Shown: positions 55,279-64,000, numbered from the stretch's first letter. The stretch: DNA of 64,000 nt from an uncultured beta proteobacterium (GCA_903823025.1 CAIJRK010000027.1:1-64000); one strand, 5' to 3'. The notes: generated by a model not told the origin, from the sequence alone. Made by a program: numbers and translations.

Positions 55279-58200
55279 ATGACAGCACCAATTCATCAAG
55301 AAATCGTTTTTGAAGACGAAATTTGCAACCACCTTCAAGGCCATGGTTGGGTCTTTGATGGCCCACTGCCATACAAAAAAGGACATGAGTACGATGCCGG
55401 TTATGACCGTCGCTATGCATTGTTTCCTTCAGATGCCATCACCTGGGTTAAGAAGACCCAGAAAGACGCCTGGGACAAATTCACAGCCCATCACAAGGAC
55501 GAAGCGGAATCTGAACGTGAATTCATCCGCAGCCTAACTGCAGAGTTGGATCGTGAACGCAAGACCATCAAGAAAGATGACCCGCAGATGTGGGGATCAC
55601 TGCATGTCTTGCGCCGCGGGTTTAAACATATCAATGCCAGCTTCAAAATGGCGACCTTTGCGCCAGCCAACAGCTTGAATCCGAAGCTATGGGATGAGTA
55701 CCAAAACAACATTCTCCGGGTTGTCCGGCAAGTTCACTATTCCATGCACAACGAAAAGTGCATTGATCTTGTCTTGTTTCTGAACGGCATACCGATCGCG
55801 ACCATCGAACTGAAAACTGAAACGACGCAGTCCATTGACGCGGCCATGCGGCAGTACCGTAAGGATCGACAACCGGTTGACCCAGTGACCAACACGGAAG
55901 AGCCTCTGCTTTCATTCGGGAAGAGAGCCCTCGTTCATTTCGCTGTATCCAGCGATGAAGTTCGAATGACCACCAAACTGGATGGTGACAAGACATTCTT
56001 CCTTCCATTCAATAAAGGGATCGACGACGGGATGGGTGGAGCCGGTGCGGGCAATCCGCCAGACCATGCCCGCGGCCATTCCACCGCCTACTTCTGGCAC
56101 GAAATCCTGGAACCAAAAATGTTCCTGGACATTCTCGGCAAATTCATCTCTGTGGAAGTCAAAGAGAAAGTGAATCTGAAGTCTTCCAAAAAGACATTTG
56201 CGTCAACGCTTCTGTTTCCCCGATTTCACCAGCTAGATGCCGTGAACACTTTGTTGGCAGCAACCCTGAATGAGGGTGTCGGCCAAACGTACCTGGTTCA
56301 ACACTCTGCGGGTTCTGGAAAATCAAACACGATCGGTTGGTCTGCCCACCGTCTGTCCACGCTCTTTGACGCAAAAAACAACAAACTGTTCACCACAGTC
56401 ATTGTCATCACCGACCGCAAGATTCTCGATCAGCAACTGCAGGACACCATCAAACAATTCGAGGCAACGCCCGGTGTAGTGGTCAAGATCGATGACAACT
56501 CGACTCAATTGGCCGAAGCCCTGGAAGGTGAAGCCAAGATCGTTGTGACCACGATCCAGAAGTTTCCATTTGTGCTCAACAAAGTGGGCGCAATGAAAAA
56601 CAGGCGCTTTGCGGTCATCATCGACGAAGCTCACTCTTCGCAATCCGGAAAAACCGCAGTGAAGCTGCGCGAAGCACTGACCAATGAAGGCTTCAAGGTT
56701 GATGCTGCTGACTTGAGCGATGGTGATGGCACTGATGACATAAAAGACGTTAGCAGTGAAGAGCTGGTTGCGAAACTGGTGTCATCCCGTAAGCGTCCAC
56801 CAAATGTGTCTTATTACGCCTTCACCGCCACCCCCAAGGCCAAGACAATTGAATTGTTTGGTCGCAAAGGTCCAGAAGGTAAGCCCGTACCTTTTCACGT
56901 CTATTCGATGCGCCAGGCAATTGAAGAGAAGTTCATTCTGGATGTTTTGAAGGGCTACGTCACTTATGAGATGGCCTTCAAGCTTGAACAGGCTGGTGCC
57001 GATTTGGATGTGAAGTCTGGCAAAGCAAAAACGAAGCTGTTCCAGTATGTCCATATTCATCCAACCAGCATTGGTCAGAAAATCGCGATTATTGTGGAGC
57101 ACTTCCGCAAGCATGTCATGCACAAGCTCAATGGGCAGGCCAAGGCGATGGTGGTAACCGACAGTCGCAAGGCGGCAGTTCGGTACAAGAAAGAATTTGA
57201 CAAGTACATGAAGCGCATGGGCCTTCACGATTTCCAGGCGTTGGTGGCATATTCCGGCACCATCACGGATGCCGATTACGGTATTGTTGATGCCGATGAA
57301 GGCGACATGAATGGCGGCCAGCCGAAGATCAAGGATGACTTGATCAAAGAAGCTTTTCTAACTGATGAGTATCGGGTTCTGCTGGTGGCCAACAAATTCC
57401 AGGTCGGTTTTGATGAACCCCGCCTGTGCGCCATGTACGTGGACAAGCGTCTGGACAGTGTGATGGCGGTGCAAACCCTGTCACGCCTGAACCGGATTTT
57501 TCCAGGAAAAGACTTTGTCTGTGTCATCGACTTCCGAAACAAGGCCGAAGATATCTTGGAGGCTTTTCAACCGTATTACCGAACCGCAACACTTGCCGGT
57601 GTTACAGATCGAAATTTGCCACACCAATTGCGCGAAAAGCTGGATGGCACCTTGGTGTACTTATGGGAAGAAGTAGAGGCCTTTGCTAAGTTGTACTTCA
57701 GCACCCGCAACGACCAAGCCTTCCAATCCCACCTCAAACAGGCTCATGAGCGATTCAAGGCTTTGCCGAAAGAAGAGCAGGATCTGTTTCGCCGCGATGC
57801 GCAGTCGTACGTAACCAGCTATGACTTCTTGTCGCAACTCGTTGACTATGACGACGTGGAACTTGAAAAGCTTCACGCCTTCCTGAAAATGCTGCTGCCC
57901 CGTCTGCGAGGGCAGGACGATGATCCATTTCTGCTGGATAAGTCCATTCGCCTGGGCCAATACAAGCTGTTTAACAAGCGGGAAAACAATCTTGACCTTG
58001 CAACTGGTAAAGCGGAAGAACTGGATCCACTCGGAATCGGTGGTGGCCTCGCTCACGAAGACCCGAAAGAGAAACTTTCCGCAATCATCAAGAAGATCCA
58101 CAGCCTGTTCACGGGCAAGCACAGCGATCCCGAAATCGAAGGCTGGTTCACCGCTATCGTTGGCAACGCCGTCGCTGATGATCGTATCGTTACGCAGGCG

Positions 58201-58404
58201 AAGGCCAATTCATCACAGGAACAGTTCGCAAATGGTGATTTCCGTTCTGTATTGGCGCAAGCGGTGATCAAGGCGCTGACGAGTCATAGGTCGATGTCGG
58301 AACAGATGCTTCAGGATCCGAAGGTGTTCGATGACGTTGCGGATGCGCTTTTGCCGGAGATTTATAGACAGGCAAGAGCCTATGAAGCGAGGCCAACGGC
58401 TTGA
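55279..58404 (+). CDS. hsdR: Type I restriction enzyme motor/nuclease subunit
   Basis: A 1041-residue HsdR: nuclease domain with LVLFLNGIPIATIELKTETT (about 160-180), SF2 helicase with Walker A HSAGSGKSNTIGW (about 342), DEAH in AVIIDEAHSS (about 448) and motif VI region MAVQTLSRLNRIFPGKD (about 728). The C-terminus binds HsdM. It follows hsdS after 24 bp and appears complete. Confidence 0.93.
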   Translation: MTAPIHQEIVFEDEICNHLQGHGWVFDGPLPYKKGHEYDAGYDRRYALFPSDAITWVKKTQKDAWDKFTAHHKDEAESEREFIRSLTAELDRERKTIKKDDPQMWGSLHVLRRGFKHINASFKMATFAPANSLNPKLWDEYQNNILRVVRQVHYSMHNEKCIDLVLFLNGIPIATIELKTETTQSIDAAMRQYRKDRQPVDPVTNTEEPLLSFGKRALVHFAVSSDEVRMTTKLDGDKTFFLPFNKGIDDGMGGAGAGNPPDHARGHSTAYFWHEILEPKMFLDILGKFISVEVKEKVNLKSSKKTFASTLLFPRFHQLDAVNTLLAATLNEGVGQTYLVQHSAGSGKSNTIGWSAHRLSTLFDAKNNKLFTTVIVITDRKILDQQLQDTIKQFEATPGVVVKIDDNSTQLAEALEGEAKIVVTTIQKFPFVLNKVGAMKNRRFAVIIDEAHSSQSGKTAVKLREALTNEGFKVDAADLSDGDGTDDIKDVSSEELVAKLVSSRKRPPNVSYYAFTATPKAKTIELFGRKGPEGKPVPFHVYSMRQAIEEKFILDVLKGYVTYEMAFKLEQAGADLDVKSGKAKTKLFQYVHIHPTSIGQKIAIIVEHFRKHVMHKLNGQAKAMVVTDSRKAAVRYKKEFDKYMKRMGLHDFQALVAYSGTITDADYGIVDADEGDMNGGQPKIKDDLIKEAFLTDEYRVLLVANKFQVGFDEPRLCAMYVDKRLDSVMAVQTLSRLNRIFPGKDFVCVIDFRNKAEDILEAFQPYYRTATLAGVTDRNLPHQLREKLDGTLVYLWEEVEAFAKLYFSTRNDQAFQSHLKQAHERFKALPKEEQDLFRRDAQSYVTSYDFLSQLVDYDDVELEKLHAFLKMLLPRLRGQDDDPFLLDKSIRLGQYKLFNKRENNLDLATGKAEELDPLGIGGGLAHEDPKEKLSAIIKKIHSLFTGKHSDPEIEGWFTAIVGNAVADDRIVTQAKANSSQEQFANGDFRSVLAQAVIKALTSHRSMSEQMLQDPKVFDDVADALLPEIYRQARAYEARPTA

Positions 58405-58490
58405 ATAAATAGTCACGACTCTTAGCGGATTAACCAAACAACTTTTGGTTAACAAATTTTGAAGATCAATTATTAAAAAGGGAACCAACA

Positions 58491-59240
58491 ATGCGTAAAT
58501 TTCTTACAGTCATCGCAGCAGCACTAATCCTTGCAGCTTGCAGCAATCCAAAAGACATCGTTTTTGGACCAGATCCAATGAAGCAGATCTCCGAGCAAGG
58601 GGATCAATTCAAGAAACTTTCGGAAGAAGATCGAGGCCTTCTCGTCGGGTTTTTGAGTATTTCTGCAATTGGAAAAGCATTCGGCGGAGATGTTAAACCG
58701 GTCACCGGACGAACTGTTGGAGAGGTTCTTACGGATGCACGAGCATGGCGAGAAAAAATGAACATTGCGGCAGCAGAAGAAAAGAAACGCATTGCTGAAG
58801 CTGAAGTCTTGAAAGCCAAGGTTCTCGCAGAACGTAAAGTCATTTCCGAAAAAATATCATCAAGTGTTGTCGTTGCTGTGGTAGATAAAACTGTGCTTCC
58901 AGTGAACTATGACGCAGGTCGCTACAGAGAGATGCTCAGCATCAGCTATGCAATTGAGAACAAGTCAGCCAAAGACATTGCACAACTCAAAGGCAACGTG
59001 GTTTTCAAAGATGCAACCGGAGATATGGTCGGCTCTTTGCCTGTGGATTTCGATCAACCTGTTGGTGCAGGAAAAATCCTGAAAACAACAACTGGTCGCG
59101 GCTGGAATCTTAATCAATTCATGAACGGCGAAGTTGAAAAAATTGCGGGAAGGGAGTTCTCCGGTATGAAAGCTACTTTCGAACCAGAGTCCATTGCATT
59201 TAAAGATGGTGAAGTCTTGAAAGCACCGGAGATTAAATAA
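58491..59240 (+). CDS. Lipoprotein of unknown function in the defence cargo
   Basis: The signal peptide MRKFLTVIAAALILAACSNP has a clear lipobox (LAAC), so the product is a membrane-anchored lipoprotein. A helical, charged part (about 75-125) precedes a strand-rich C-terminal domain (YAIENKSAKDIAQLKGNVVF) that looks like a small immunoglobulin-like fold. A hairpin (AACCAA/TTGGTT, about 58433-58449) separates it from hsdR. Whether it belongs with the TIR-like gene downstream is unclear. Confidence 0.75.
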   Translation: MRKFLTVIAAALILAACSNPKDIVFGPDPMKQISEQGDQFKKLSEEDRGLLVGFLSISAIGKAFGGDVKPVTGRTVGEVLTDARAWREKMNIAAAEEKKRIAEAEVLKAKVLAERKVISEKISSSVVVAVVDKTVLPVNYDAGRYREMLSISYAIENKSAKDIAQLKGNVVFKDATGDMVGSLPVDFDQPVGAGKILKTTTGRGWNLNQFMNGEVEKIAGREFSGMKATFEPESIAFKDGEVLKAPEIK

Positions 59241-59309
59241 AGTTCAGATAGTCGAGCCTAACTTTCATTATTTTGAATTGCCAACAAAAAGAAAATCAGG
59301 AGAACCAAC

Positions 59310-59594
59310 ATGTTTAAAATTTCTGGACTTGATCAATTGAGTCGCCAACTAACCGATGCAAAAAAAGCACTTGAAAGTCTTGATGGCGAACTCGGAACGG
59401 TAAGCATTGATCCAGATGATCCGGCGAGTATTGAGGCTGCCATCCAAAATATGGAGGCAATCATTGATGAAAGGCTTGGTCCATATGCAAGTAATCCGAT
59501 CATCGCCCCACTTGCTGAAAGCATGAAAGAGAAATACCGAGAGTCAATTGTTGATCGTGCTGCAGCAGCACGAATTCAGAGCGAAGGTGAATGA
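59310..59594 (+). CDS. Small helical protein coupled to a TIR-like gene
   Basis: The 94-residue protein starts FKISGLDQLSRQLTDAKKAL and is mostly helical and acidic. AGGAG lies well before the ATG. Its stop overlaps the start of the TIR-like gene (ATGATG), indicating joint translation and possibly a complex. No family recognised. Confidence 0.7.
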   Translation: MFKISGLDQLSRQLTDAKKALESLDGELGTVSIDPDDPASIEAAIQNMEAIIDERLGPYASNPIIAPLAESMKEKYRESIVDRAAAARIQSEGE

Positions 59595-60499
59595 TGTCTT
59601 CAAAAATTGACATGTTCTCCCAAATCAACAATGCAGTTCTGGATCTCCAGGCATCACAGATGCAAACCTACGAACGGCCTTTGAAAACGCTTGTTCGACT
59701 GTTGCAGCATCCAAGCTTAGTTGAGGTGAATCGCACATTGGTCGAGCGGGTGGATTTTGACGCATTCATTGCAGCCAGTGAAAAAACTGGCGGAAGTATG
59801 GTGGGCAGCCAGCAGCTTGCTTGGCCTGAAAATCAAATTGAAGCTCTTGGCCTGACTTTGATCTTGTTAGAAAAAATGGCCCATGATCCAGATTACGCAC
59901 TAAATTTTGCGCATCACTATTACTACTCTGGGAGTAAGGTCATAGCTGGGATCCATGCATTGACACGTCAACTGATCATTCCATTTGCAAGAGATTACAA
60001 AGCTTACGTCATGAATAACGGTGACGTTGAACCAAAAATCATTGCACCCAAGTCGAATAATGTCTTTATTGTTCACGGGCACGATGGTGAGGCCCGTGAA
60101 TCAGTTGCGCGGTTTCTTGGAAATATTGGGCTCAATCCCATCATTCTTCATGAGCAAGCAAACAGGGGCCGTACTGTTATCGAAAAAGTCGAAGCTCACA
60201 GTGAAGTCGGATTCGCCGTCGTCTTGCTTACGCCTGATGACGAAGGACGAGTTAAGGGCACGAATGAACTCGAACCCCGGGCCAGACAAAACGTACTTCT
60301 TGAGCTTGGATACTTCATAGGCCGACTGGGTCGTGAGAATGTTTGTGCGCTAAAACGCGGAACATTGGAAATTCCAAGTGATTTTGCGGGTGTGGTTTGG
60401 GAAACGATGGATACGGGTGTTGGTTGGAAGCAGGCTCTTGGCAGAGAGCTAAGCGCAGCGGGCTATGAGATCGATTGGAATAAGGTAATGCGTCCATAA
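59591..60499 (+). CDS. TIR-like nucleotide-binding protein (PF10137/CAP12-type)
   Basis: The N-terminal half (about 1-150) is helical and unknown. From residue about 157 it has NVFIVHGHDGEARESVARFL, ILHEQANRGRTVIEKVEAHS, FAVVLLTPDDEG and RARQNVLLELGYFIGRLGRE. This is the TIR-like domain found in predicted nucleotide-binding effectors, some of which degrade NAD+ in CBASS-type immunity. The Glu residues of the ExxE and LELGYF blocks are present. No cyclase gene of the CBASS kind is next to it. Start 59591 or 59594. Confidence 0.8.
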   Translation: MMSSKIDMFSQINNAVLDLQASQMQTYERPLKTLVRLLQHPSLVEVNRTLVERVDFDAFIAASEKTGGSMVGSQQLAWPENQIEALGLTLILLEKMAHDPDYALNFAHHYYYSGSKVIAGIHALTRQLIIPFARDYKAYVMNNGDVEPKIIAPKSNNVFIVHGHDGEARESVARFLGNIGLNPIILHEQANRGRTVIEKVEAHSEVGFAVVLLTPDDEGRVKGTNELEPRARQNVLLELGYFIGRLGRENVCALKRGTLEIPSDFAGVVWETMDTGVGWKQALGRELSAAGYEIDWNKVMRP

Positions 60500-60555
60500 A
60501 GATTCCGATAAGCGTAAGCGCATTGATAAATAAACAATAGAAGAAGGAATAAGGG

Positions 60556-61998
60556 ATGGCTAAAGTCAGCGTTGAAACTTTCGTTACGGATTTCGTCAAA
60601 GAGTTGGAGCAACAAAACGTTGCCATCTTTGCCGGAGCCGGACTCTCTGTACCTACGGGAGTCGTTGATTGGAAGGGGTTGTTGAGACCGTTGGTAAAAG
60701 AGCTATCACTGGACTTGGATCGCGAGCACGATCTGGTCCGAGTGGCTCAATACCATGTCAATCATCATGGAACGAACAGAAGTGATCTAAATGAGGCAAT
60801 CCTCAACGGGTTTGCGCGCCGTGGCACCCAGATCACGGACAACCACAGAATCTTAGTTAGGTTGCCGATCCAGACTTACTGGACCACAAACTACGACTCG
60901 TGTATCGAAGATGCATTAAAGCAAGGTGGAAAGCTGCCTGACATTAAGCATTCACCAACGCACTTACTCACTACATTAAGGGGCAGAAACGCCGTTGTTT
61001 ACAAAATGCATGGGGACTATCAGGATTCCTCAAATGCGGTCTTGTGTAAGGACGACTACGAGACGTTTCACATCAAACGTGGTGACTTCTTAACGGCTTT
61101 GGCTGGAGATTTACTCTCCAAGATGTTCTTGTTCATTGGGTTCAGTTTCACAGACCCCAACTTGGACTATGTCCTCGGGCGCCTTCACAGCCAATATGGC
61201 GAGCATCAACGCAAGCACTATTGCTTTGTCAAAGTTGAAGAGCCAAAAGACGACGACAAGGCGGGTGATTTCGAATATCGGAAGGCCAAGCAAGATTTGT
61301 TTATCCGTGACTTGGAACGCTACAGTATTCGCGCAGTCATGGTTGACACCTACGAAGGAATTACCAAAGTTCTGCAGATGGTTGAGAACCGGTACAAAAG
61401 TACCACCGTTTTCGTTTCAGGAGCAGCGCATGAATACGGGGAGAATCGGACTGAGCAAGATGTTCTCCAGTTCGTGAACAGCCTGGGAAAGAAGCTCATT
61501 GAACATGAATTCCGTCTAGTGTCCGGCCTTGGTCTTGGCATCGGCAGCACCATCATTGATGGTGCTTTGCAACAAATTTACCATGTCAACCGCCAGACCT
61601 TACTTGACCAATTGATTATTCGACCATTCCCTCAATCCTTGGAGGGCAAAGAATTGTGGAGAGCATATCGACAAGACATGCTCAGCCATGCAGGCATTGC
61701 GATCTTTCTTTTTGGAAACAAAATTGCTGGTAACCCTCCCACATTGCAGATGTCGAACGGAATGGAAGAGGAGTTTGAGATCGCACACTCCAAAGGTATT
61801 AAAGTGCTTCCCCTCGGATTTACGGGATACACCGCGCTGGATTTATACGATCGCGTAAAGGCTGATTTCTCATCCTACTACCCAACTGCGACCAAGGATT
61901 TTGAATATCTGTTTGCGCTTTTGGGTGACCCAAAGCTCTCACTCACTGAACAGCTTAAATCAACAATGAAGGCTCTACATGAGCTCAGAGGAATGTAA
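60556..61998 (+). CDS. thsA: Thoeris effector ThsA (SIR2-SLOG)
   Basis: The 480-residue protein has an N-terminal SIR2-like NADase domain (about 1-280) with AIFAGAGLSVPTG, N112 in TTNYDS and H152 in KMHGDY. These are the two residues needed for NAD+ hydrolysis in ThsA of Bacillus cereus, at the same numbers. The C-terminal SLOG/STALD domain (about 290-475: TTVFVSGAAHEYGEN, LVSGLGLGIGSTIIDGAL) binds the cyclic ADP-ribose-type signal. A TIR gene follows 2 bp later. It would deplete NAD+ when signalled by ThsB. Confidence 0.92.
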   Translation: MAKVSVETFVTDFVKELEQQNVAIFAGAGLSVPTGVVDWKGLLRPLVKELSLDLDREHDLVRVAQYHVNHHGTNRSDLNEAILNGFARRGTQITDNHRILVRLPIQTYWTTNYDSCIEDALKQGGKLPDIKHSPTHLLTTLRGRNAVVYKMHGDYQDSSNAVLCKDDYETFHIKRGDFLTALAGDLLSKMFLFIGFSFTDPNLDYVLGRLHSQYGEHQRKHYCFVKVEEPKDDDKAGDFEYRKAKQDLFIRDLERYSIRAVMVDTYEGITKVLQMVENRYKSTTVFVSGAAHEYGENRTEQDVLQFVNSLGKKLIEHEFRLVSGLGLGIGSTIIDGALQQIYHVNRQTLLDQLIIRPFPQSLEGKELWRAYRQDMLSHAGIAIFLFGNKIAGNPPTLQMSNGMEEEFEIAHSKGIKVLPLGFTGYTALDLYDRVKADFSSYYPTATKDFEYLFALLGDPKLSLTEQLKSTMKALHELRGM

Positions 61999-62000
61999 AT

Positions 62001-62591
62001 ATGAGCTATTTCACAAAAGCTGAAGCGAGATCTGCGAGTCAACGTTTCACAGGCACACAAATTGCAAAAAGCGCGACAGTCCATCTCAATGAGAGCAGAT
62101 CGCACTCAAAAGACTCCGACTCGTTTGACATTTTTCTCTCACATTCAGTTAACGACGCGGAAATTGTTCTGGGGGTAAAGCGACTCTTGGAGCAATTTGG
62201 GATGAAGGTATACGTTGACTGGGAAACCGATAGCCAACTTGACAGAAGTCGGGTGAGCGCCGCTACGGCAGACTTGTTGCGAAAGAGAATGAAGCAATCA
62301 AAGTCGCTTATTTTTCTCGCCACCGAATCCGCTTCGACATCGAAATGGATGCCTTGGGAACTTGGCTATTTTGATGGTTTCCGCGGCGGGATGGTTGCGA
62401 TCATGCCCGTACTGGAAAAGGAGGATGAGACCTTTGCCGGACAAGAATACCTGGGCTTGTATCCGACGGTTTCCAAAGGCACCTACTCGGACACAAAGCA
62501 AGAGGAGGTGTTCGTTAAAGGAGCTACATCTTGGACAACACTCAAAACCTTCGGGTCTGGCAGCCCTACATGGCGAAATTTCGGTAAATAA
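62001..62591 (+). CDS. thsB: Thoeris TIR sensor ThsB (canonical TIR)
   Basis: The 196-residue protein has a TIR domain at about 42-150 (SFDIFLSHSVNDAEIVLGVK, MKVYVDWETDSQL, KSLIFLATESASTSKWMPWE). E120 in WMPWELGYFDG is the likely catalytic Glu. TIR ThsB proteins sense phage and make a cyclic ADP-ribose isomer that turns on ThsA. It lies 2 bp after thsA. Confidence 0.88.
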   Translation: MSYFTKAEARSASQRFTGTQIAKSATVHLNESRSHSKDSDSFDIFLSHSVNDAEIVLGVKRLLEQFGMKVYVDWETDSQLDRSRVSAATADLLRKRMKQSKSLIFLATESASTSKWMPWELGYFDGFRGGMVAIMPVLEKEDETFAGQEYLGLYPTVSKGTYSDTKQEEVFVKGATSWTTLKTFGSGSPTWRNFGK

Positions 62592-62603
62592 AAAGGGAAC
62601 ACA

Positions 62604-63101
62604 ATGGCACGAAAAGTTTTTTATAGCTTCCACTACGCCCCAGATAGCTGGAGAACCTCTCAGGTACGCAATATTGGTGCTATCGAAGGTAACCGACCAG
62701 CGACAGACAACAAATGGGAAGAAGTTAAAAAAGGGGGCGACAAAGCGATTCAAACTTGGATTGACGGTCAGCTGGACGGTCGCACTTGCACCGTGGTTCT
62801 TATCGGATCACAGACAGCCAAGAGAAATTGGATTGACTACGAAATCGTGAAGTCTTGGAATGATTGCAAGGGCGTGCTGGGGATTAACATCCACAACTTG
62901 CTTGATACCAATAGCGAACAATCGAATAAGGGCTCCAATCCCTTTGCTCATTTGTCTTTGAAAAAGGATGGGAAGAGTCTGTCTTCCATCATCAACACTT
63001 ACGACCCACCGTACAAGACCAGTAAGAATGTTTACAACCATATAGCTGAAAATATCAGTGACTGGATTGAAGAGGCTATTCGTATTCGAAACAGATATTG
63101 A
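62604..63101 (+). CDS. Second Thoeris ThsB-type protein (TIR-like DUF1863 fold)
   Basis: The 165-residue protein starts ARKVFYSFHYAPDSWRTSQV and has CTVVLIGSQTAKRNWIDYEI, the signature of the TIR-like DUF1863 (PF08937) family, which is also a common ThsB type. The Glu of IDYEI would be the catalytic residue. It follows the canonical TIR gene by 12 bp. A Thoeris operon with two sensors of different subfamilies may detect different phages. Confidence 0.87.
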   Translation: MARKVFYSFHYAPDSWRTSQVRNIGAIEGNRPATDNKWEEVKKGGDKAIQTWIDGQLDGRTCTVVLIGSQTAKRNWIDYEIVKSWNDCKGVLGINIHNLLDTNSEQSNKGSNPFAHLSLKKDGKSLSSIINTYDPPYKTSKNVYNHIAENISDWIEEAIRIRNRY

Positions 63102-63592
63102 CCGCTTCAGCTCAGGCTGCATGAATGATTATGCATGCCGTCGAAGATGCCCGGATTCAGGTTTTCGTCTTCGAACGCCCGAAGACGTACTGCTGATCAA
63201 TACCGCCGAAGATCGCCCGCATTGCCAATGACTTTTCGCTTAGAAACCTGTACCCGCATTGCATTCGTCAAGAGTCAGTCGCTGTGGAAGCTCGGCTGAC
63301 AGGTCTGAGACTTGATGCGATCATTGGCGAAAGGAGGGTATCAATATGGGAACCTCACGTCTAGCTTTGGCTGGCAACGCAGAAAATCGGTGGCACGTTG
63401 TCAAATTCAATGCATCCCTTTTTTTTATTTCATCCGCGGCTAATGTCAATTCAGGAACGAAATTGAAGTATGGTCACGGGTAGGTCTTCCGGTTTTACAA
63501 AAAGAATAATTCAATTAGCTTTGTCGGGCATCGTTGGAACGCGGACGCACACACGCGAAATTGTGTGACATTGACTGTTTCAACGAGTTCCA
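63102..63592. other. Intergenic stretch after Thoeris
   Basis: No long gene. A perfect 8-bp hairpin (CGTCTTCG/CGAAGACG) lies at 63166-63187 and may mark the end of the Thoeris transcript, though no T-run follows. A 45-codon frame with an excellent ribosome-binding site lies at 63346-63483 and is listed separately. CACACA...TGTGTG at about 63549-63567 can also pair. Confidence 0.5.
63346..63483 (+). CDS. Possible 45-residue peptide
   Basis: AAGGAGGG stands 6-13 bases before the ATG, the best ribosome-binding site in this part of the window. The peptide contains ENRWHVVKFNASLFFISSAA. No family is recognised, and it may be the start of a decayed gene. Confidence 0.3.
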   Translation: MGTSRLALAGNAENRWHVVKFNASLFFISSAANVNSGTKLKYGHG

Positions 63593-64000
63593 ATGCCAAT
63601 ACCGACTTTAGATCATCACGGGCTTCTCCCCGCTGGCACACATGATTGTTCAATCATTGAGATTGAACAATCGTTTTGCTGGAATCCGCATAGAGTTGAA
63701 CTAATCGGCAAGCTAAAAGACTTCCTGGACCAACAATGGCGCCCGCTTGGAATCCACGCATCACTTTGGGTTGATGGTAGTTTCACACGAAAAAAAGACA
63801 TTCCAGCGGATATCGATGTTGTGGTCGACGTTGCCCATGTGCCTATTGCTGATATGGGTCCAGTGTTTGCACTGCTCATTGCCCGTGACCAGATAAAAAC
63901 CGATTTCAGTGTTGATTTTTGGATCAAACACCCTGCAATTCCCAATGATTTGACGACATTTTTTTGTTACGCTGGCATCAAGGCTGCAGCAGAGCTAGGC
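63593..64000 (+). CDS. DUF6932-like nucleotidyltransferase-fold protein, 3' end outside
   Basis: The frame is open from ATG 63593 to the window edge (136 codons). It begins PIPTLDHHGLLPAGTHDCSI and has SLWVDGSFTRKKDIPADIDV, the GS...DxD motif of the nucleotidyltransferase fold. The LPAGTHDCSIIEIEQSFCWN start is typical of DUF6932 proteins, which occur in defence islands. No strong ribosome-binding site is visible. It may be the partner of a gene beyond the edge. Confidence 0.65.
   Translation, partial: MPIPTLDHHGLLPAGTHDCSIIEIEQSFCWNPHRVELIGKLKDFLDQQWRPLGIHASLWVDGSFTRKKDIPADIDVVVDVAHVPIADMGPVFALLIARDQIKTDFSVDFWIKHPAIPNDLTTFFCYAGIKAAAELG

Larger units (their letters stand above)
44628..64000. 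mobile_element. Tn7-like transposon with defence cargo (left part, right end outside the window)
   Basis: The element starts with TGTAGGG at about 44628 and four repeated TnsB-type sites, then carries tnsA, tnsB, tniQ (TnsD-like) and tnsC. Cargo from 51 kb includes type I restriction-modification, a TIR-like protein and Thoeris. Base composition changes from GC-rich to more AT-rich at the pilC end. The exact tip (TGT at 44628) and the target duplication cannot be confirmed without the right end. Confidence 0.8.

Noticed and set aside
58491..60499. CBASS operon around the TIR-like protein
   Set aside because: No CD-NTase cyclase gene is present nearby; the TIR-like family match alone is not enough.

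Overview
The window looks like chromosomal DNA of a betaproteobacterium, most likely Burkholderiales and probably near Comamonadaceae. The clues are the proA / c-type cytochrome / DUF6352-like block, the pilB-pilC pair, an IS200/IS605 tail and GC-rich codon use. This placement is inference; no rRNA or tRNA gene is visible.

Region 1 (1-5.1 kb) is an accessory patch: the end of an IS200/IS605 transposase beside a beheaded higB, an orphan higA, a HEPN gene overlapping an unknown partner, an orphan XRE antitoxin, an intact antitoxin/toxin pair, and a prophage-type replication gene behind a structured leader. A short repeat (core TTAATTGGAATCTGACCCC) recurs between these units, and a decayed copy of the toxin lies further on. 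Region 2 (5.1-16.9 kb) is a surface-protein locus: three small genes on the minus strand (two DUF6447-like), two giant tandem RTX/S-layer-like proteins (1314 and 1283 aa), and a FecR-domain protein divergent from a TPR/beta-barrel outer-membrane protein. Region 3 (16.9-31.4 kb) is a polysaccharide locus. It holds a three-domain glycosyltransferase, an FkbM methyltransferase, a Wzt/Wzm ABC exporter, Rmd and Gmd (GDP-D-rhamnose synthesis), a CRP-like regulator, a small membrane protein, two GT4 glycosyltransferases and a CHASE2-adenylate/guanylate cyclase.

Region 4 (31.5-34.5 kb) has proA, a cytochrome c, a DUF6352-like gene and a further DUF6447 gene. Region 5 (34.6-41.5 kb, minus strand) is a type I secretion operon with two PrtD-type ABC proteins, an HlyD adaptor and a TolC-like channel. 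It is headed by a 201-aa protein that resembles only the N-terminal half of TnpB, without the RuvC nuclease. Region 6 (41.6-44.6 kb) is pilB-pilC. Region 7 (44.63 kb to the window end) is a Tn7-like transposon inserted just after pilC. tnsA-tnsB run convergently against tnsC-tniQ, and the cargo is a defence island: type I restriction-modification, a TIR-like effector group, and Thoeris with two different ThsB-type proteins. A partial nucleotidyltransferase-fold gene is cut by the window edge. The right transposon end is not in the window.

How the parts may fit together (inference): the two RTX giants are probable substrates of the type I exporter, and the D-rhamnose-type polysaccharide could anchor or decorate the surface layer. 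The cyclase and the CRP-like protein (which keeps the cAMP-binding and TGTGA-reading residues) sit in the glycan operon. A 28-bp CRP-like palindrome lies upstream of the first S-layer-like gene, so glycan and S-layer production may share a cAMP signal.
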